The notes: generated from the letters alone by a model not told the origin. A DNA stretch of 60,125 bases from Roseomonas genomospecies 6 (GCF_008365375.1 NZ_QOKW01000033.1:1-60125); one strand, 5' to 3'. Positions 8,202 through 17,600 are shown, counted from the first letter of the stretch. Translations and numbers: made by a program.

Positions 8202-9206
8202 CTACTCCACCGGGCGCCCGAGGAACTTTTCAAGCAGACCGCGTGCGGCGGCGGTGGGGGTGACGGCGCCACCGGTCACGCGGGCTTCCAGCTCCGCCAG
8301 ATCGGCGCGCACGGCGGGATGCGCCTTGAAGGCGTCCACCAGCGTCTCGCGGATCTCGCTCCACAGCCACGCGCGGGCCTGCTCGGCGCGGCGCGCGGCG
8401 CGGACGCCGGACGCCTCGGTGATGGCCTTGTGCTCCCCGATGGTGTCCCAGACCGCGTCGATGCCGGCCCTGGTGATGGCGGAGCAGCTCAACACCGGCA
8501 CGCGCCAGTCGCCGTGGCGCAGCAGGGTCAGGGCGTGGCGATAGTCCGCGACGGTATGCCGCGCCGTGGCGGCGAGGTCGCCGTCCGCCTTGTTGACGAC
8601 GACGAGGTCGGCCAGCTCGACAATGCCCTTCTTGATGCCCTGAAGCTCGTCGCCCCCGGCGGGCAGCAGCAGAAGCATGAACAGATCGACCATATCGGCC
8701 ACCGCGGTTTCCGACTGGCCGACGCCCACCGTCTCCACCACGATCACCTCGAATCCCGCCGCCTCGCAGATCAGCATGGCCTCGCGCGTGCGGCGGGCCA
8801 CGCCGCCCAGGGTGGCGCCCGCGGGCGAGGGGCGGATGAAGGCGTTCGGCTCGCGCGACAGGTCCACCATGCGCGTCTTGTCGCCCAGGATGGAGCCGCC
8901 GGTGCGCTGCGACGACGGGTCGATGGCCAGAACCGCCACCTTGTGCCCCCGCGCGATGACATGCTGCCCGAACGCCTCGATGAAGGTGGACTTGCCCACC
9001 CCCGGCACGCCGGAAATGCCCACCCGCACCGAGTTGCCGGTGTGGGGCAGCAGCGCCTCCAGCAGGGCGTCGGCCTGGGCGCGGTGGTCGCGCCGGGTCG
9101 ATTCGATCAGCGTGATGGCGCGGGCGAGCGCGCGGCGGTCACCCCGCAGCACCGCGTCGGCGAGCGCGGCGGGGGTGTTGAGGGCGGAAGCGGGGGCGGT
9201 CGTCAT
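8202..9206 (-). CDS. meaB: Methylmalonyl-CoA mutase-associated GTPase MeaB (ArgK family)
   Basis: A 334-residue G3E-type GTPase that guards and reloads adenosylcobalamin-dependent methylmalonyl-CoA mutase. The Walker A motif GVPGVGKS spans about residues 66-73. The family-specific DPSSQRTGGSILGDK, ETVGVGQSE (switch region) and VVNKADGD (guanine specificity, NKxD) follow. Neither mutase gene is in this window, so it acts on a partner encoded elsewhere. It was once called ArgK. The stop lies close to the phasin-like gene promoter. Confidence 0.93.
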   Translation of the reverse strand: MTTAPASALNTPAALADAVLRGDRRALARAITLIESTRRDHRAQADALLEALLPHTGNSVRVGISGVPGVGKSTFIEAFGQHVIARGHKVAVLAIDPSSQRTGGSILGDKTRMVDLSREPNAFIRPSPAGATLGGVARRTREAMLICEAAGFEVIVVETVGVGQSETAVADMVDLFMLLLLPAGGDELQGIKKGIVELADLVVVNKADGDLAATARHTVADYRHALTLLRHGDWRVPVLSCSAITRAGIDAVWDTIGEHKAITEASGVRAARRAEQARAWLWSEIRETLVDAFKAHPAVRADLAELEARVTGGAVTPTAAARGLLEKFLGRPVE

Positions 9207-9272
9207 GGCAGGAACCTAGCGGGCGCGGCGGGCGCGGTGAAGCCCCTTGCGTCGATCCGCGCGCCCAGGTGG

Positions 9273-9830
9273 TCAGACGGCCTCCGGAACCAGCCCGTCG
9301 AGCCAGACCTCCAGCGCGGCGAACAGGGCCACCGCCGTGGCGCAGGCCGCCTGGGCCGACTCGGGCGTGGCGAGGTCGCTTTCCAGCCGGGCCAGCAGCG
9401 CCCTCCATCGCCCCACCATGTCGATCCCGGCGGACGCCAGGAAGCGCGCCCCCCGCGCGGCGTCGAAGCCCAGCGCGCGGGTGACGTTGGGCAGCATCGC
9501 CCGCCCGCCGTGGGCCGATCCGTCCAGCACATAGCGCGCCGCCAGCCGCGCCGGATGGCTGTCCAGCGCCGGGAGCGATCCGGCCACCGGCAGCGCGTCC
9601 GCGTCCACCCCCAGATCGGCCAGATCGGCGCGCAGCAACTCCAACCGTTCGGCCCCCTCCCCCAGCGCCCGCTCGATGGGGGCGTTGAAGCCGTGCAGGG
9701 CGATCAGGGCGGCGCGGTATTCGTCCACGGTGATCGCCGGGCTGGTCAGCGGGCGCAGGACCGCCGCGCGGTCCAGCCGTTCATGGATGTCGCGGGTCGC
9801 CTCGCGCAGCGCCTGCCGTACCGGTCCCAA
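9273..9830 (-). CDS. Biliverdin-producing heme oxygenase-like protein
   Basis: A 185-residue all-helical protein. His16 in the LREATRDIHERLDR helix fits the proximal heme ligand, and a distal Gly-containing helix (HGGRAMLPN) follows, so it should cleave heme to biliverdin, iron and CO. The start is a TTG at 9830: no in-frame ATG or GTG lies between it and the upstream in-frame stop, and GGAG (9838-9841) sits seven bases before it. It follows the Atm1-type exporter on the same strand by 42 bases. The product could feed a bacteriophytochrome or serve iron recovery; no phytochrome gene is in the window. Confidence 0.78.
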   Translation of the reverse strand: MGPVRQALREATRDIHERLDRAAVLRPLTSPAITVDEYRAALIALHGFNAPIERALGEGAERLELLRADLADLGVDADALPVAGSLPALDSHPARLAARYVLDGSAHGGRAMLPNVTRALGFDAARGARFLASAGIDMVGRWRALLARLESDLATPESAQAACATAVALFAALEVWLDGLVPEAV

Positions 9831-9872
9831 AGGGATGCTCCGTCGTGATGATTGGATCAGGTGGGAAAGGGT

Positions 9873-11735
9873 TCAGGTGGGGGCAAGGACTTCCGGAACC
9901 GGCTCCGGACCCTGCGAGGATTCCTGCTGGCGCGCCCACAACGCGGCGTAGGCGCCGCCACGGGACAGAAGCTCCAGATGCCGCCCGCGCTCGATCACAC
10001 GTCCGGCCTCCATCACCAGGATCTCGTCGGCGTCGATCACGGTGGACAGGCGGTGTGCGATCACCAGCGTGGTGCGGCCCCGGCTGACCTCGCGCAGATT
10101 GGCCTGGATCTCCCGCTCGGTGTGGGTGTCCAGCGCCGAGGTCGCCTCGTCGAACAGCAGGATCGCCGGGTTCTTCAGGATGGTGCGGGCGATGGCGACG
10201 CGCTGCTTCTCGCCGCCGGACAGCTTCAGCCCGCGCTCCCCCACCGTGGTCTCGTAGCCGTCGGGAAGCGCCATGATGAACGTGTGGATGTGGGCCAGCC
10301 GTGCCGCCTGCTCGACCTCCGCCGGGGTGGCGCCGGGGCGGCCGTAGGCGATGTTGTAATAGATGGTGTCGTTGAACAGCACCGTGTCCTGCGGGACGAT
10401 GCCGATGGCGCCGCGCAGCGATTGCTGGGTCACCGCGCGGATGTCCTGCCCATCGATCAGGATGCGCCCGCCCGACACGTCGTAGAAGCGGAACAGCAGC
10501 CGCCCGATGGTCGATTTGCCCGCCCCGGACGGGCCGACGATGGCGACCGTCCGCCCGGCGGGCACCGTGAAGTCCACGCCCTTCAGGATCGGGCGGCGCG
10601 GATCGTAACCGAATTTCACCCCCTCGAACCGCAGTTCGCCGCCCGTGATCGCCAGCGCGGGGGCGCCGGGCCGGTCGGCCACCTCGCGGTCCACCGACAG
10701 CAAGGTCACCATGGATTCCACGTCGATCAACGCCTGCTTGATCTCGCGGTACACCACCCCGAAGAAGTTCAGCGGCTGGTAGAGCTGGAGCAGGTAGGTG
10801 TTCACCAGCACGAAGTCGCCCAGAGTCATCGTGCCGTTGACGATTCCGCGCGCCGCCATGCCCATGACCACCGCCAGACCCAGCGAGATGATCGCCGACT
10901 GGCCGATGTTCAGGAGCGACAGGCTGCGCTGGCTCTTGACCGCCGCCTCTTCATAGGAGGCCAGCGCCTGATCGTAGCGCCGGGCCTCGTGCGCCTCGTT
11001 CCCGAAATACTTGACGGTCTCGTAGTTCAGCAGGCTGTCCACCGCCTTGGTGTTGGCCTTGCTGTCGGTCTCGTTCATGGCGCGGCGGAACTGGATGCGC
11101 CATTCCGACACGAAGAAGGTGTAGGCGATGTAGCCCGCCACCGTGGCGAAGGTCGCCAGCGCGAACCAGCCGTCGAACATCCGCCACAGGATCACGCAGA
11201 CCAGCGTGATCTCCACCAGAGTCGGCACGATGGAGAACAGGGCGTAGCGCAGCAGGGTCTCGATGGCGCGGGTGCCGCGCTCCAGCGAGCGGGTCAGGCC
11301 GCCGGTCTGCCGCTCCAGATGGAAACGCAGCGACAGGGCGTGCAGATGCTGGAAGACCGACAGGGCGACCTTGCGGATCGTGCGCTGCGCCACGTTGGCG
11401 AACACCGCGTCGCGCAGCTCCGCGAAGACCAGCGACATCACCCGCGCCAGACCATAGGCGACGATCAGCCCCAGCGGGATCGTCACCAGCGCCCCGGCGT
11501 CGCCGCCGGGCGACAGCGCGTCCACCGCCTGCTTGTAGAAGATCGGCACCCAGACGTTCGCCACCTTGGCGCCGACCAGCAGCACCAGGGCAACGACCAC
11601 CCGCAGCTTCGTCTCGAACGAATCGCGCGGCCACAGATAGGGCACGAGCGACCGCAGCGCCGCCATGTCGCCGGTGCTGGACGCGGCCTCCGCATAGGTC
11701 GGGGCCGGGCTGGGGTTGCTGGTGCGGCGGCGCAT
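9873..11735 (-). CDS. Atm1/HMT1-type ABC exporter (fused permease and ATPase)
   Basis: A 620-residue half-transporter. An N-terminal six-span membrane domain (about 35-330) is followed by an ATPase domain with Walker A GPSGAGKST (about 399-407), signature LSGGEKQR (about 504-511) and Walker B ILLFDEATSALD (about 524-535). The segment RGTRAIETLLRY and the early SLRFHLERQTGGLTRS are typical of the Atm1 group, which exports glutathione or sulfur compounds linked to Fe-S assembly or metal detoxification. It works as a homodimer in the inner membrane. Its stop is 42 bases before the heme oxygenase start, suggesting an operon. Confidence 0.88.
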   Translation of the reverse strand: MRRRTSNPSPAPTYAEAASSTGDMAALRSLVPYLWPRDSFETKLRVVVALVLLVGAKVANVWVPIFYKQAVDALSPGGDAGALVTIPLGLIVAYGLARVMSLVFAELRDAVFANVAQRTIRKVALSVFQHLHALSLRFHLERQTGGLTRSLERGTRAIETLLRYALFSIVPTLVEITLVCVILWRMFDGWFALATFATVAGYIAYTFFVSEWRIQFRRAMNETDSKANTKAVDSLLNYETVKYFGNEAHEARRYDQALASYEEAAVKSQRSLSLLNIGQSAIISLGLAVVMGMAARGIVNGTMTLGDFVLVNTYLLQLYQPLNFFGVVYREIKQALIDVESMVTLLSVDREVADRPGAPALAITGGELRFEGVKFGYDPRRPILKGVDFTVPAGRTVAIVGPSGAGKSTIGRLLFRFYDVSGGRILIDGQDIRAVTQQSLRGAIGIVPQDTVLFNDTIYYNIAYGRPGATPAEVEQAARLAHIHTFIMALPDGYETTVGERGLKLSGGEKQRVAIARTILKNPAILLFDEATSALDTHTEREIQANLREVSRGRTTLVIAHRLSTVIDADEILVMEAGRVIERGRHLELLSRGGAYAALWARQQESSQGPEPVPEVLAPT

Positions 11736-11982
11736 GGAGGAGTCCGATGGATGGAGCGGTTGGAAAGGGCGGCTGCCCTAACCTAGAGCCATAACCGCTT
11801 CCAACCAAGGAAGACGCGCCGTGCGTGGGCTGCATGGCGTCAGCGCCGCGAAGGCGCTCCACACGCTTTGCGTGAGTTCATCGCCCAAAAATTGCACGCG
11901 GACGAATGGATGAAACCGTACTAGACTTATTGCCTATCTCCGTTGGCGAGGGCTGCGGAGCGATAGCCGCATAGGTCCGAAC

Positions 11983-13956
11983 GTGCTGAGAAACCTTTCC
12001 CTGACCGCCAAACTGTCCCTGCTGAACGTGGTGGGGCTGTTCATCCTGGCCATCGTCCTGACGCTGGCCTCCAGCCGCGTGCTGAGCGAGCGCAGCGCCG
12101 CCGCCGCGCAGGAGCAGCGGGAGCGCGGCATGGCGCTGGCGCACATGCTCGTGCAACAGAACGGGGACGGCTACAGCCTGCGCGACGGCGCCCTCTACGC
12201 CGGATCGGTGCGGCTCGACGGCGACACCCGGACGGTGGACCGCATCCACGACCTGACGGGCGGCTCCGCCACGCTGTTCCGCGGCGACACCCGCGTGGCG
12301 ACCACCGTGCTGAACGCCGACGGCAGCCGGGCCAACGGCACGAAGCTGGCCGCCGGGCCGGTCTACGACGCCGTTCTGACGCAGCGCAAGCCCTACCGCG
12401 GCGAGGCGGACATCCTGGGCGAGCGCTACTTCACCGCCTACGACCCGCTGTTCGATGCGTCCGGTTCGGTGGTCGGCATCCTGTTCGTCGGGCTGAAGCG
12501 GGCCGAGGTGCTGAAGGTGGTGGATGAGGTGGAGCGCACCATCCTGGTGGTGGCGCCGCTGGTCACGCTGGCCTTCGGTCTGGTCAGCTTCTTCCTGGTC
12601 CGCCGCCAGATGGGCGCGGTTCGGGCGATGAGCGCGACCATGCACGACCTCGCCGCCGACAAGCTGGACGTCGCCGTTCCCGGCCTCGGCCGCGGTGACG
12701 AGATCGGGCAGATGGCGCAGGCGGTGCAGGTGTTCAAGGACAACGCCATCCAGAAGAAGGCGATGGACGAGGCCGAGCGCGAGCGTCTGGGGGCCGAACG
12801 CCGCGCCGAGGAGGCCGAGCGCGCCCGCGAGAAGGCGATCGGCGAGGAGATCGCCGCGCTGATCGACGGCGTGTCCAAGGGCGACCTGTCGCGCCGCCTC
12901 GACCTGACCGGCAAGGATGGCTTCTACAAGACCATGTCGCAGGGCATCAACCGCCTGACCGACACGGTGGAAACCGTCATCGCCGACCTCGGCGCGGTGC
13001 TCGGCGCGCTCGCCCAGGGCGACCTCAACAAGCGGGTGGAGCGCGACTACCAGGGCGCCTTCCAGACGCTGAAGACCGACGTCAACGCCACTTCCGCCAA
13101 GCTGGGCGAGATCGTCGGGCAGATCACCCAGGCGGCGGACGCCATCGCCTCGGCGGCGGGAGAGGTTTCCGTCGGCTCCTCCGACCTTGCCGAGCGGACG
13201 GAGCAGCAGGCGTCCTCGCTGGAGGAAACGGCGGCGAGCATGGAGGAGCTGGGCGCCACGGTGCGCTCCAACGCCGACAACGCCCAACGCGCCAACGGCA
13301 TGGCCACCGACGCCCGAAGCGCCGCGGAATCCGGCGGAACGGTCGCGAATTCGGCCATCGAGGCGATGATGCGCATCGAGGCGTCCAGCCGCCGGATCAC
13401 CGACATCATCGGGGTGATCGACGAGATCGCCTTCCAGACCAACCTGCTGGCGCTCAACGCCGCGGTCGAGGCGGCGCGGGCCGGCGACGCGGGCCGCGGC
13501 TTCGCCGTGGTGGCCCAGGAGGTGCGCAACCTCGCCCAGCGCTCCGCCCAGGCGTCCAAGGAGATCAAGGGGCTGATCCTGGACAGCGACGCCCAGGTCA
13601 AGGACGGGGTGGAACTGGTCAAGAAGGCCGGCGACGCGCTGGAGGGCATCGTGTCGGGCGTCCAGCAGGTCGCCGGGCTGATCGCCGAGATGGCCTCGGC
13701 GTCGAGCGAGCAGGCCGCGGCGCTGGACGAGATCAACGCCACCGTCTCGCAGATGGACGAGATGACCCAGAAGAACGCCGCCCTCGTCGAGGAAACCACT
13801 GCGGCGGCCCAGGCGATGGCCGGTCAGGCCAACGACCTGAAGGGGTTGATCGGCTTCTTCAAACTGGACCCGCGCACCGTGACGACGTCTTCGCCGAGTG
13901 TCGCTCGGGCGGCCAAGCGCCGCGTCAACGGGGAGGACGCCTGGAGGGAGTTCTGA
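11983..13956 (+). CDS. Methyl-accepting chemotaxis protein
   Basis: A 657-residue chemoreceptor. A first membrane span (about 12-30) is followed by a periplasmic ligand domain (about 31-182) of the single-Cache type, a second span (about 184-205), a HAMP region with a long charged helix, and a cytoplasmic signalling domain. The invariant hairpin tip EIAFQTNLLALNAAVEAARA is near residue 480. It should report a ligand to CheA/CheW and bias flagellar rotation. It starts with GTG. No che gene is adjacent, so it is an orphan receptor; the ligand cannot be told from sequence. The gene ends just before repeat copy 2. Confidence 0.93.
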   Translation: MLRNLSLTAKLSLLNVVGLFILAIVLTLASSRVLSERSAAAAQEQRERGMALAHMLVQQNGDGYSLRDGALYAGSVRLDGDTRTVDRIHDLTGGSATLFRGDTRVATTVLNADGSRANGTKLAAGPVYDAVLTQRKPYRGEADILGERYFTAYDPLFDASGSVVGILFVGLKRAEVLKVVDEVERTILVVAPLVTLAFGLVSFFLVRRQMGAVRAMSATMHDLAADKLDVAVPGLGRGDEIGQMAQAVQVFKDNAIQKKAMDEAERERLGAERRAEEAERAREKAIGEEIAALIDGVSKGDLSRRLDLTGKDGFYKTMSQGINRLTDTVETVIADLGAVLGALAQGDLNKRVERDYQGAFQTLKTDVNATSAKLGEIVGQITQAADAIASAAGEVSVGSSDLAERTEQQASSLEETAASMEELGATVRSNADNAQRANGMATDARSAAESGGTVANSAIEAMMRIEASSRRITDIIGVIDEIAFQTNLLALNAAVEAARAGDAGRGFAVVAQEVRNLAQRSAQASKEIKGLILDSDAQVKDGVELVKKAGDALEGIVSGVQQVAGLIAEMASASSEQAAALDEINATVSQMDEMTQKNAALVEETTAAAQAMAGQANDLKGLIGFFKLDPRTVTTSSPSVARAAKRRVNGEDAWREF

Positions 13957-13972
13957 GGATTGAAGTCGTCGT

Positions 13973-14137
13973 TGCCCCCTCCCTAACCCTCCCCCCGCTC
14001 TCGGCGGACCGAAGGTCCGCCTGCCGCGTCAGCGCAAACCAAAGGTTTGCGCGAGAGCTACGAGGTGGAGGGGACGGACGCCGCTTCGCACAAGGCACCC
14101 TCTCCCTCGAAGAGGGGGAGGGCCGGGGAGGGGGCAA
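13973..14137. repeat. Composite palindromic repeat, copy 2, with two extra perfect hairpins
   Basis: The left arm TGCCCCCTCCCTAACCC (from 13973) mirrors the right arm ending GGGGAGGGGGCA (to about 14137). Between them are two exact hairpins: GGCGGACC/GGTCCGCC (14003-14010 with 14014-14021, loop GAA) and GCGCAAACC/GGTTTGCGC (14032-14040 with 14044-14052, loop AAA). The element fills the gap between the chemoreceptor and the SH3 lipoprotein gene, which converge, and may end both transcripts. Confidence 0.75.
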
Positions 14138-14145
14138 GCCCCGCC

Positions 14146-14607
14146 TCAGTTCGCGATCGGCGCCGCCTCGATCTTACGGCGCGGTGCGGCCTTGATCGAG
14201 GGGCCGGCGTTGTCCTCCGGCTTGGCGACGGTGGTCGTCGTGCCGCGGGCGGTCTGGACCGGGGCGCTGCCGCGCAGGCGGAGCAGGTGCAGCCGGACAT
14301 AGGCGGTCGATCCCGCCGCCTGGACCGCCATCCAGTCGGTGCCGCGGGCGCGGCCCAGGACCTTCAGCGGCTGGCCGGGCGGGAGGGAGGCGACGATGGG
14401 CGCGCCGTTGCTCGGCTGGGACCGCAGCGGGGTGGCCTTGTCGGTTTCCCACTCGCCGGACACGGACTCGAGCCCGGACGGGGAAGCGGTGGCGGTCCCC
14501 TGCACCACGGGCGCGCGGGTGGTCCGCTCGCCCGTCTGGCAGGCGGTCAGCATCACCGCGCAGGCCACGGCGAGGGAGACGGGAACGAGGCGCAGGCGTC
14601 TGGTCAT
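14146..14607 (-). CDS. Lipoprotein with bacterial SH3-like domain
   Basis: A 153-residue protein. The signal peptide ends in lipobox LTAC with Cys near residue 23. A bacterial SH3-like fold follows (TPLRSQPSNGAPIVASLPPG, KVLGRARGTDWMAVQ), usually used to bind peptidoglycan or peptides, then a basic Arg/Lys/Ala-rich tail. It should be anchored in the cell envelope. The ATG at 14607 starts the signal peptide; an upstream ATG would add 22 unlikely residues. Function beyond envelope binding is unknown. Confidence 0.72.
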   Translation of the reverse strand: MTRRLRLVPVSLAVACAVMLTACQTGERTTRAPVVQGTATASPSGLESVSGEWETDKATPLRSQPSNGAPIVASLPPGQPLKVLGRARGTDWMAVQAAGSTAYVRLHLLRLRGSAPVQTARGTTTTVAKPEDNAGPSIKAAPRRKIEAAPIAN

Positions 14608-14722
14608 CACGGACACTGTCGGGTAGCCCTTTCGATAAGGCGACCATACAGGATGCGCCCCCACCCGCGCCACCGCGCCGCAGCAAGACCGCTATGCACA
14701 GTTTGTGGCAGGAAAGTGGCCC

Positions 14723-15061
14723 TCAGCCGAGCACGCCCAACTGCCAGACGAGGAAGACCCCAAGCGCCACGGCGATGGTGAGAAGCTGCTTTCCCGTTGC
14801 CACGCAGACCGCCACGGCGGCCAGCGCGCCGACCAGTTGCGGGTTCTGCCAGGTCAGCTCCAGCCCCGCGCCGCTCGGCGACAGGATCATCGGCACGATG
14901 ATGGCGGTCAGGACGGTGACCGGAACGAAGCCCAGCGCCTGCTTCAGCAGCGGGGGGAAGACCACGCGGTCGCCCAGGACGAACAGCGCCGCCTTCACGA
15001 AGACGGTGACCGCCGCCATGCCCAGGATCATGACGGTGTTGGTCAGGACGGACCCGGTCAT
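14723..15061 (-). CDS. azlD: Branched-chain amino acid exporter small subunit AzlD
   Basis: A 112-residue protein with about four hydrophobic segments and the AzlD layout, including ALGFVPVTVLTAIIVPMI. With AzlC it forms an inner-membrane exporter of branched-chain amino acids (LIV-E family). Its ATG at 15061 overlaps the azlC stop by four bases (ATGA), showing translational coupling and a 1:1 partner. Confidence 0.88.
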   Translation of the reverse strand: MTGSVLTNTVMILGMAAVTVFVKAALFVLGDRVVFPPLLKQALGFVPVTVLTAIIVPMILSPSGAGLELTWQNPQLVGALAAVAVCVATGKQLLTIAVALGVFLVWQLGVLG

Positions 15062-15771
15062 GCCGCTTCCTCCTTCAGCCCTCCGGCCCGCCAGCGCTGC
15101 AGGACCATCCCCACCGTCACGCCGGCCACCACCGCCGCCATCAGCCCCAGCTTGTAGGGAACGTCCTGCCCCAGATAGGCCACGGTCCCCGCCGCCACCG
15201 CCGCCGCGAAATTCGGCAGGCTGGCGAGCTGCGGGACGACGATGGCGATGAAGGTGGCGACCATCGCGAAATCCAGACCGAGCGACTGGAGCTGCGGAAA
15301 GGCCGCGCCGAACATCAGCCCGACCAGGGTCCAGAACTGCCAGTTCGCGTACATCGACAGGCAGGAGCCCAGGAAATACCAGTGCCCCAACGGCGCCCGC
15401 GGGTGCCGGGCGTAATAGCCGGCCATCACCGCGAAGGTCTCGTCCGTCATGAGGAAGCCCAGAGCCCAGCGCCAGCGCGCCGGAAGATGGACGACGTGCG
15501 GCAGCAGCGCGGCGGCGTAGAGCGCGTGGCGCAGGTTCACGATCAGGGTGGTCAGCCAGATCACCGCCAGCCCGGCGTGCCCGGCCACCAGCCCCAGCGC
15601 GATGAACTGGCTGGAGCCCGCGAAGACCGTCAGGGACATGAGCTGCCCCTGCCACGCCGCCAGCGGCCCGGCGGCCACCAGCGTGCCGAAGATCACCCCG
15701 AAGGGCGCCGCGCCGATCACCATCGGCAGGGTGTCGCGGGCGCCGGCGGTGAAGCTGGATCGTCTGGTCAT
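15058..15771 (-). CDS. azlC: Branched-chain amino acid exporter large subunit AzlC
   Basis: A 237-residue membrane protein with AzlC hallmarks: ARDTLPMVIGAAPFGVIFG near the N terminus, FAGSSQFIALGL, NLRHALYAAAL and GFLMTDETFAV. Together with AzlD it exports leucine, isoleucine, valine or analogues. The ATG at 15771 matches family starts. It is divergent from the dioxygenase-like gene; the shared 211-base gap should hold both promoters. Regulation, often by an Lrp-like or AzlB protein, is not visible here. Confidence 0.9.
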   Translation of the reverse strand: MTRRSSFTAGARDTLPMVIGAAPFGVIFGTLVAAGPLAAWQGQLMSLTVFAGSSQFIALGLVAGHAGLAVIWLTTLIVNLRHALYAAALLPHVVHLPARWRWALGFLMTDETFAVMAGYYARHPRAPLGHWYFLGSCLSMYANWQFWTLVGLMFGAAFPQLQSLGLDFAMVATFIAIVVPQLASLPNFAAAVAAGTVAYLGQDVPYKLGLMAAVVAGVTVGMVLQRWRAGGLKEEAA

Positions 15772-15982
15772 GATCGTTCTGGGGCGTTTCCGGAACAGCG
15801 TCGGGTTGCGGACCATAGCGCTGCGAAGTTCCGCATGCCCGCATTTTATTGTCCGGGAGACAAGTCCGCCCGGTCCGCTCCGCGCGAAATGCCGCACACG
15901 AACAGACGGGAACAATTCCCGCATACGATGTATTCTATCGGAAACTTCCCATCGTCGCGCGTTTCCCCGGGAGCCTGCTCGC

Positions 15983-16870
15983 GTGAAGACTCCGTTCAAC
16001 AACAAAGCCCGCTGGATCGACGATGTCATCTGGCACCAGATCCCGCGCCTGAAGATCGAACCGCGGCGCAGGATCGCCGCCTCCCTGGTGGCTCCCTTCC
16101 GGCCCCGCACCCCCGGCTTCAATCCGTCGGAACGTGCGCTGACCCTCAAGACCCAGTTGGAGACGCGCGGCTACACCGACGCCTTCCGCCTGATGACCGA
16201 CGAGCAGGTGGCGGAGATGCGCCGCTACTTCGAGCAGCAGCCCTGCTTCGACGGCGGCCACCGGCAATACGGGTCCTTCACCATCGACAAGGTTCCGGCG
16301 CCGGAAATTCAGATGGGCCGCTTCGTCGAGGAGCAGTTCCTGGCCGCCCCCCACCTGCTGGACACGATCAACCATCCGCTCGTCCTGGAGGTCGCGGAGG
16401 CGTTCCACGGCTGCAAGCCGACGATCGACGGCATGTCGGTGTGGTGGTCGCTGGCGCGGCCCAACCCGCCGATGATGACGCAGAAGTACCACCGGGACTA
16501 CAATCAGGTCCGCCATTTCAAGATGTTCCTGTACCTGACGGACACGGACATGGGCGGCGGACCGCACATCTATGTCCCGGCGTCGCAGCACGGAAACGAG
16601 CTGCTGGAACGGCGCAGCCATTCCGACGAGGAGATCGAGGCGACCTACGGGCCATCGGCCCCCGTCGCGCTGACCGGGCGGGCGGGCGACTGCTTCCTGG
16701 CCGACAACATCGGCATGCACAAGGCCCTGCAGCCGACGCACAGCGACCGGTTGATCGTCGTCACCGAATACACGCTGCTGCGCAACCGGTTCGGCCCGTT
16801 GACGCCGGTGCTGCCGAATCCGGACCGCCGCTACGACCCCTACGTCAACCGGGTGTACCTGCGGAGTTAG
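15983..16870 (+). CDS. Phytanoyl-CoA dioxygenase (PhyH)-like Fe(II)/2-oxoglutarate oxygenase
   Basis: A 295-residue protein. The iron triad is readable: His170-x-Asp172 (YHRDYNQ) and His246 (IGMHKALQ), with Arg256 (HSDRLIVV) placed to bind 2-oxoglutarate. This is the double-stranded beta-helix oxygenase fold. PhyH relatives hydroxylate lipids, amino acids or natural products; the substrate is unknown. I chose the GTG at 15983 because GGGAG lies about eight bases upstream and no ATG gives a better N terminus. It is divergent from azlCD. Confidence 0.75.
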   Translation: MKTPFNNKARWIDDVIWHQIPRLKIEPRRRIAASLVAPFRPRTPGFNPSERALTLKTQLETRGYTDAFRLMTDEQVAEMRRYFEQQPCFDGGHRQYGSFTIDKVPAPEIQMGRFVEEQFLAAPHLLDTINHPLVLEVAEAFHGCKPTIDGMSVWWSLARPNPPMMTQKYHRDYNQVRHFKMFLYLTDTDMGGGPHIYVPASQHGNELLERRSHSDEEIEATYGPSAPVALTGRAGDCFLADNIGMHKALQPTHSDRLIVVTEYTLLRNRFGPLTPVLPNPDRRYDPYVNRVYLRS

Positions 16871-16940
16871 CGCGTCCGGTGGGACCGGTGCGCCGGGGGG
16901 AGGGCTTTCCATCCGCCCGCCTTTCCGGCACGCTGACTCC

Positions 16941-17600
16941 ATGAAACCCGATCCCAGCTTCGAGTTTCCCGTCCGCACGGCGGGGGAGCATGCGGCGGAC
17001 GCGGTTGTCCACGCCATCGGCGTGATCGCCGGTCTGATCGGCGCGTCCTGGCTGCTGGTCGTGACGGCGGGGCACGTCTCCGCCACCGAGATGGTGTCGC
17101 TGGCGGCCTACGGCGCCGGGCTGGTCGGCATGCTGAGCGCGTCGGCCGCCTACAATCTGGCCCCGCCGGGGCGGCGCAAGGCGGTGCTGCGGCGGATCGA
17201 CCATGCGATGATCTATGTGATGATCGCCGGAAGCTACACCCCCTTCACCCTGAACCGGCTGGACGGCGCCGCGGGAATCCCGCTGGGCGTGGCGGTGTGG
17301 GTGGTGGCGCTGGGTGGGGTGGCGCTGAAGCTGTTCGCCTCCTGGCGGTACGAACGGCTGGGCTTCGTCCTCTATCTGGGGCTCGGCTGGGCCATCCTGT
17401 CGGTGGCCGAACCGCTGTGGCGGTCGCTGGCCCCGGAAACGCTGCTTCTGCTGTCGGTGGGCGGGGTGGTCTACACGGTGGGCGCCTTCATCCACACGAT
17501 GGACCGCCTGCCCTACAACATCCCGGTCTGGCATGCGCTGGTCGTCATCGCGGCCTCCTGCCACTTCGCCGCCGTCGCGCGGGAATTCGTGGTGACATGA
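16941..17600 (+). CDS. Hemolysin III / PAQR family membrane protein
   Basis: A 219-residue protein with seven predicted membrane spans. The family marks are EHAADAVVHAIGVIAG at the start, SAAYNL, RRIDHAMIYVMIAGSYTPF in the middle and HALVVIAASCHF near the end. Conserved Asp and His residues in these segments coordinate zinc in PAQR proteins. Despite the name, most bacterial members are not known toxins and probably act as zinc-dependent ceramidase-like or membrane-homeostasis enzymes. It converges with clpB. Confidence 0.88.
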   Translation: MKPDPSFEFPVRTAGEHAADAVVHAIGVIAGLIGASWLLVVTAGHVSATEMVSLAAYGAGLVGMLSASAAYNLAPPGRRKAVLRRIDHAMIYVMIAGSYTPFTLNRLDGAAGIPLGVAVWVVALGGVALKLFASWRYERLGFVLYLGLGWAILSVAEPLWRSLAPETLLLLSVGGVVYTVGAFIHTMDRLPYNIPVWHALVVIAASCHFAAVAREFVVT

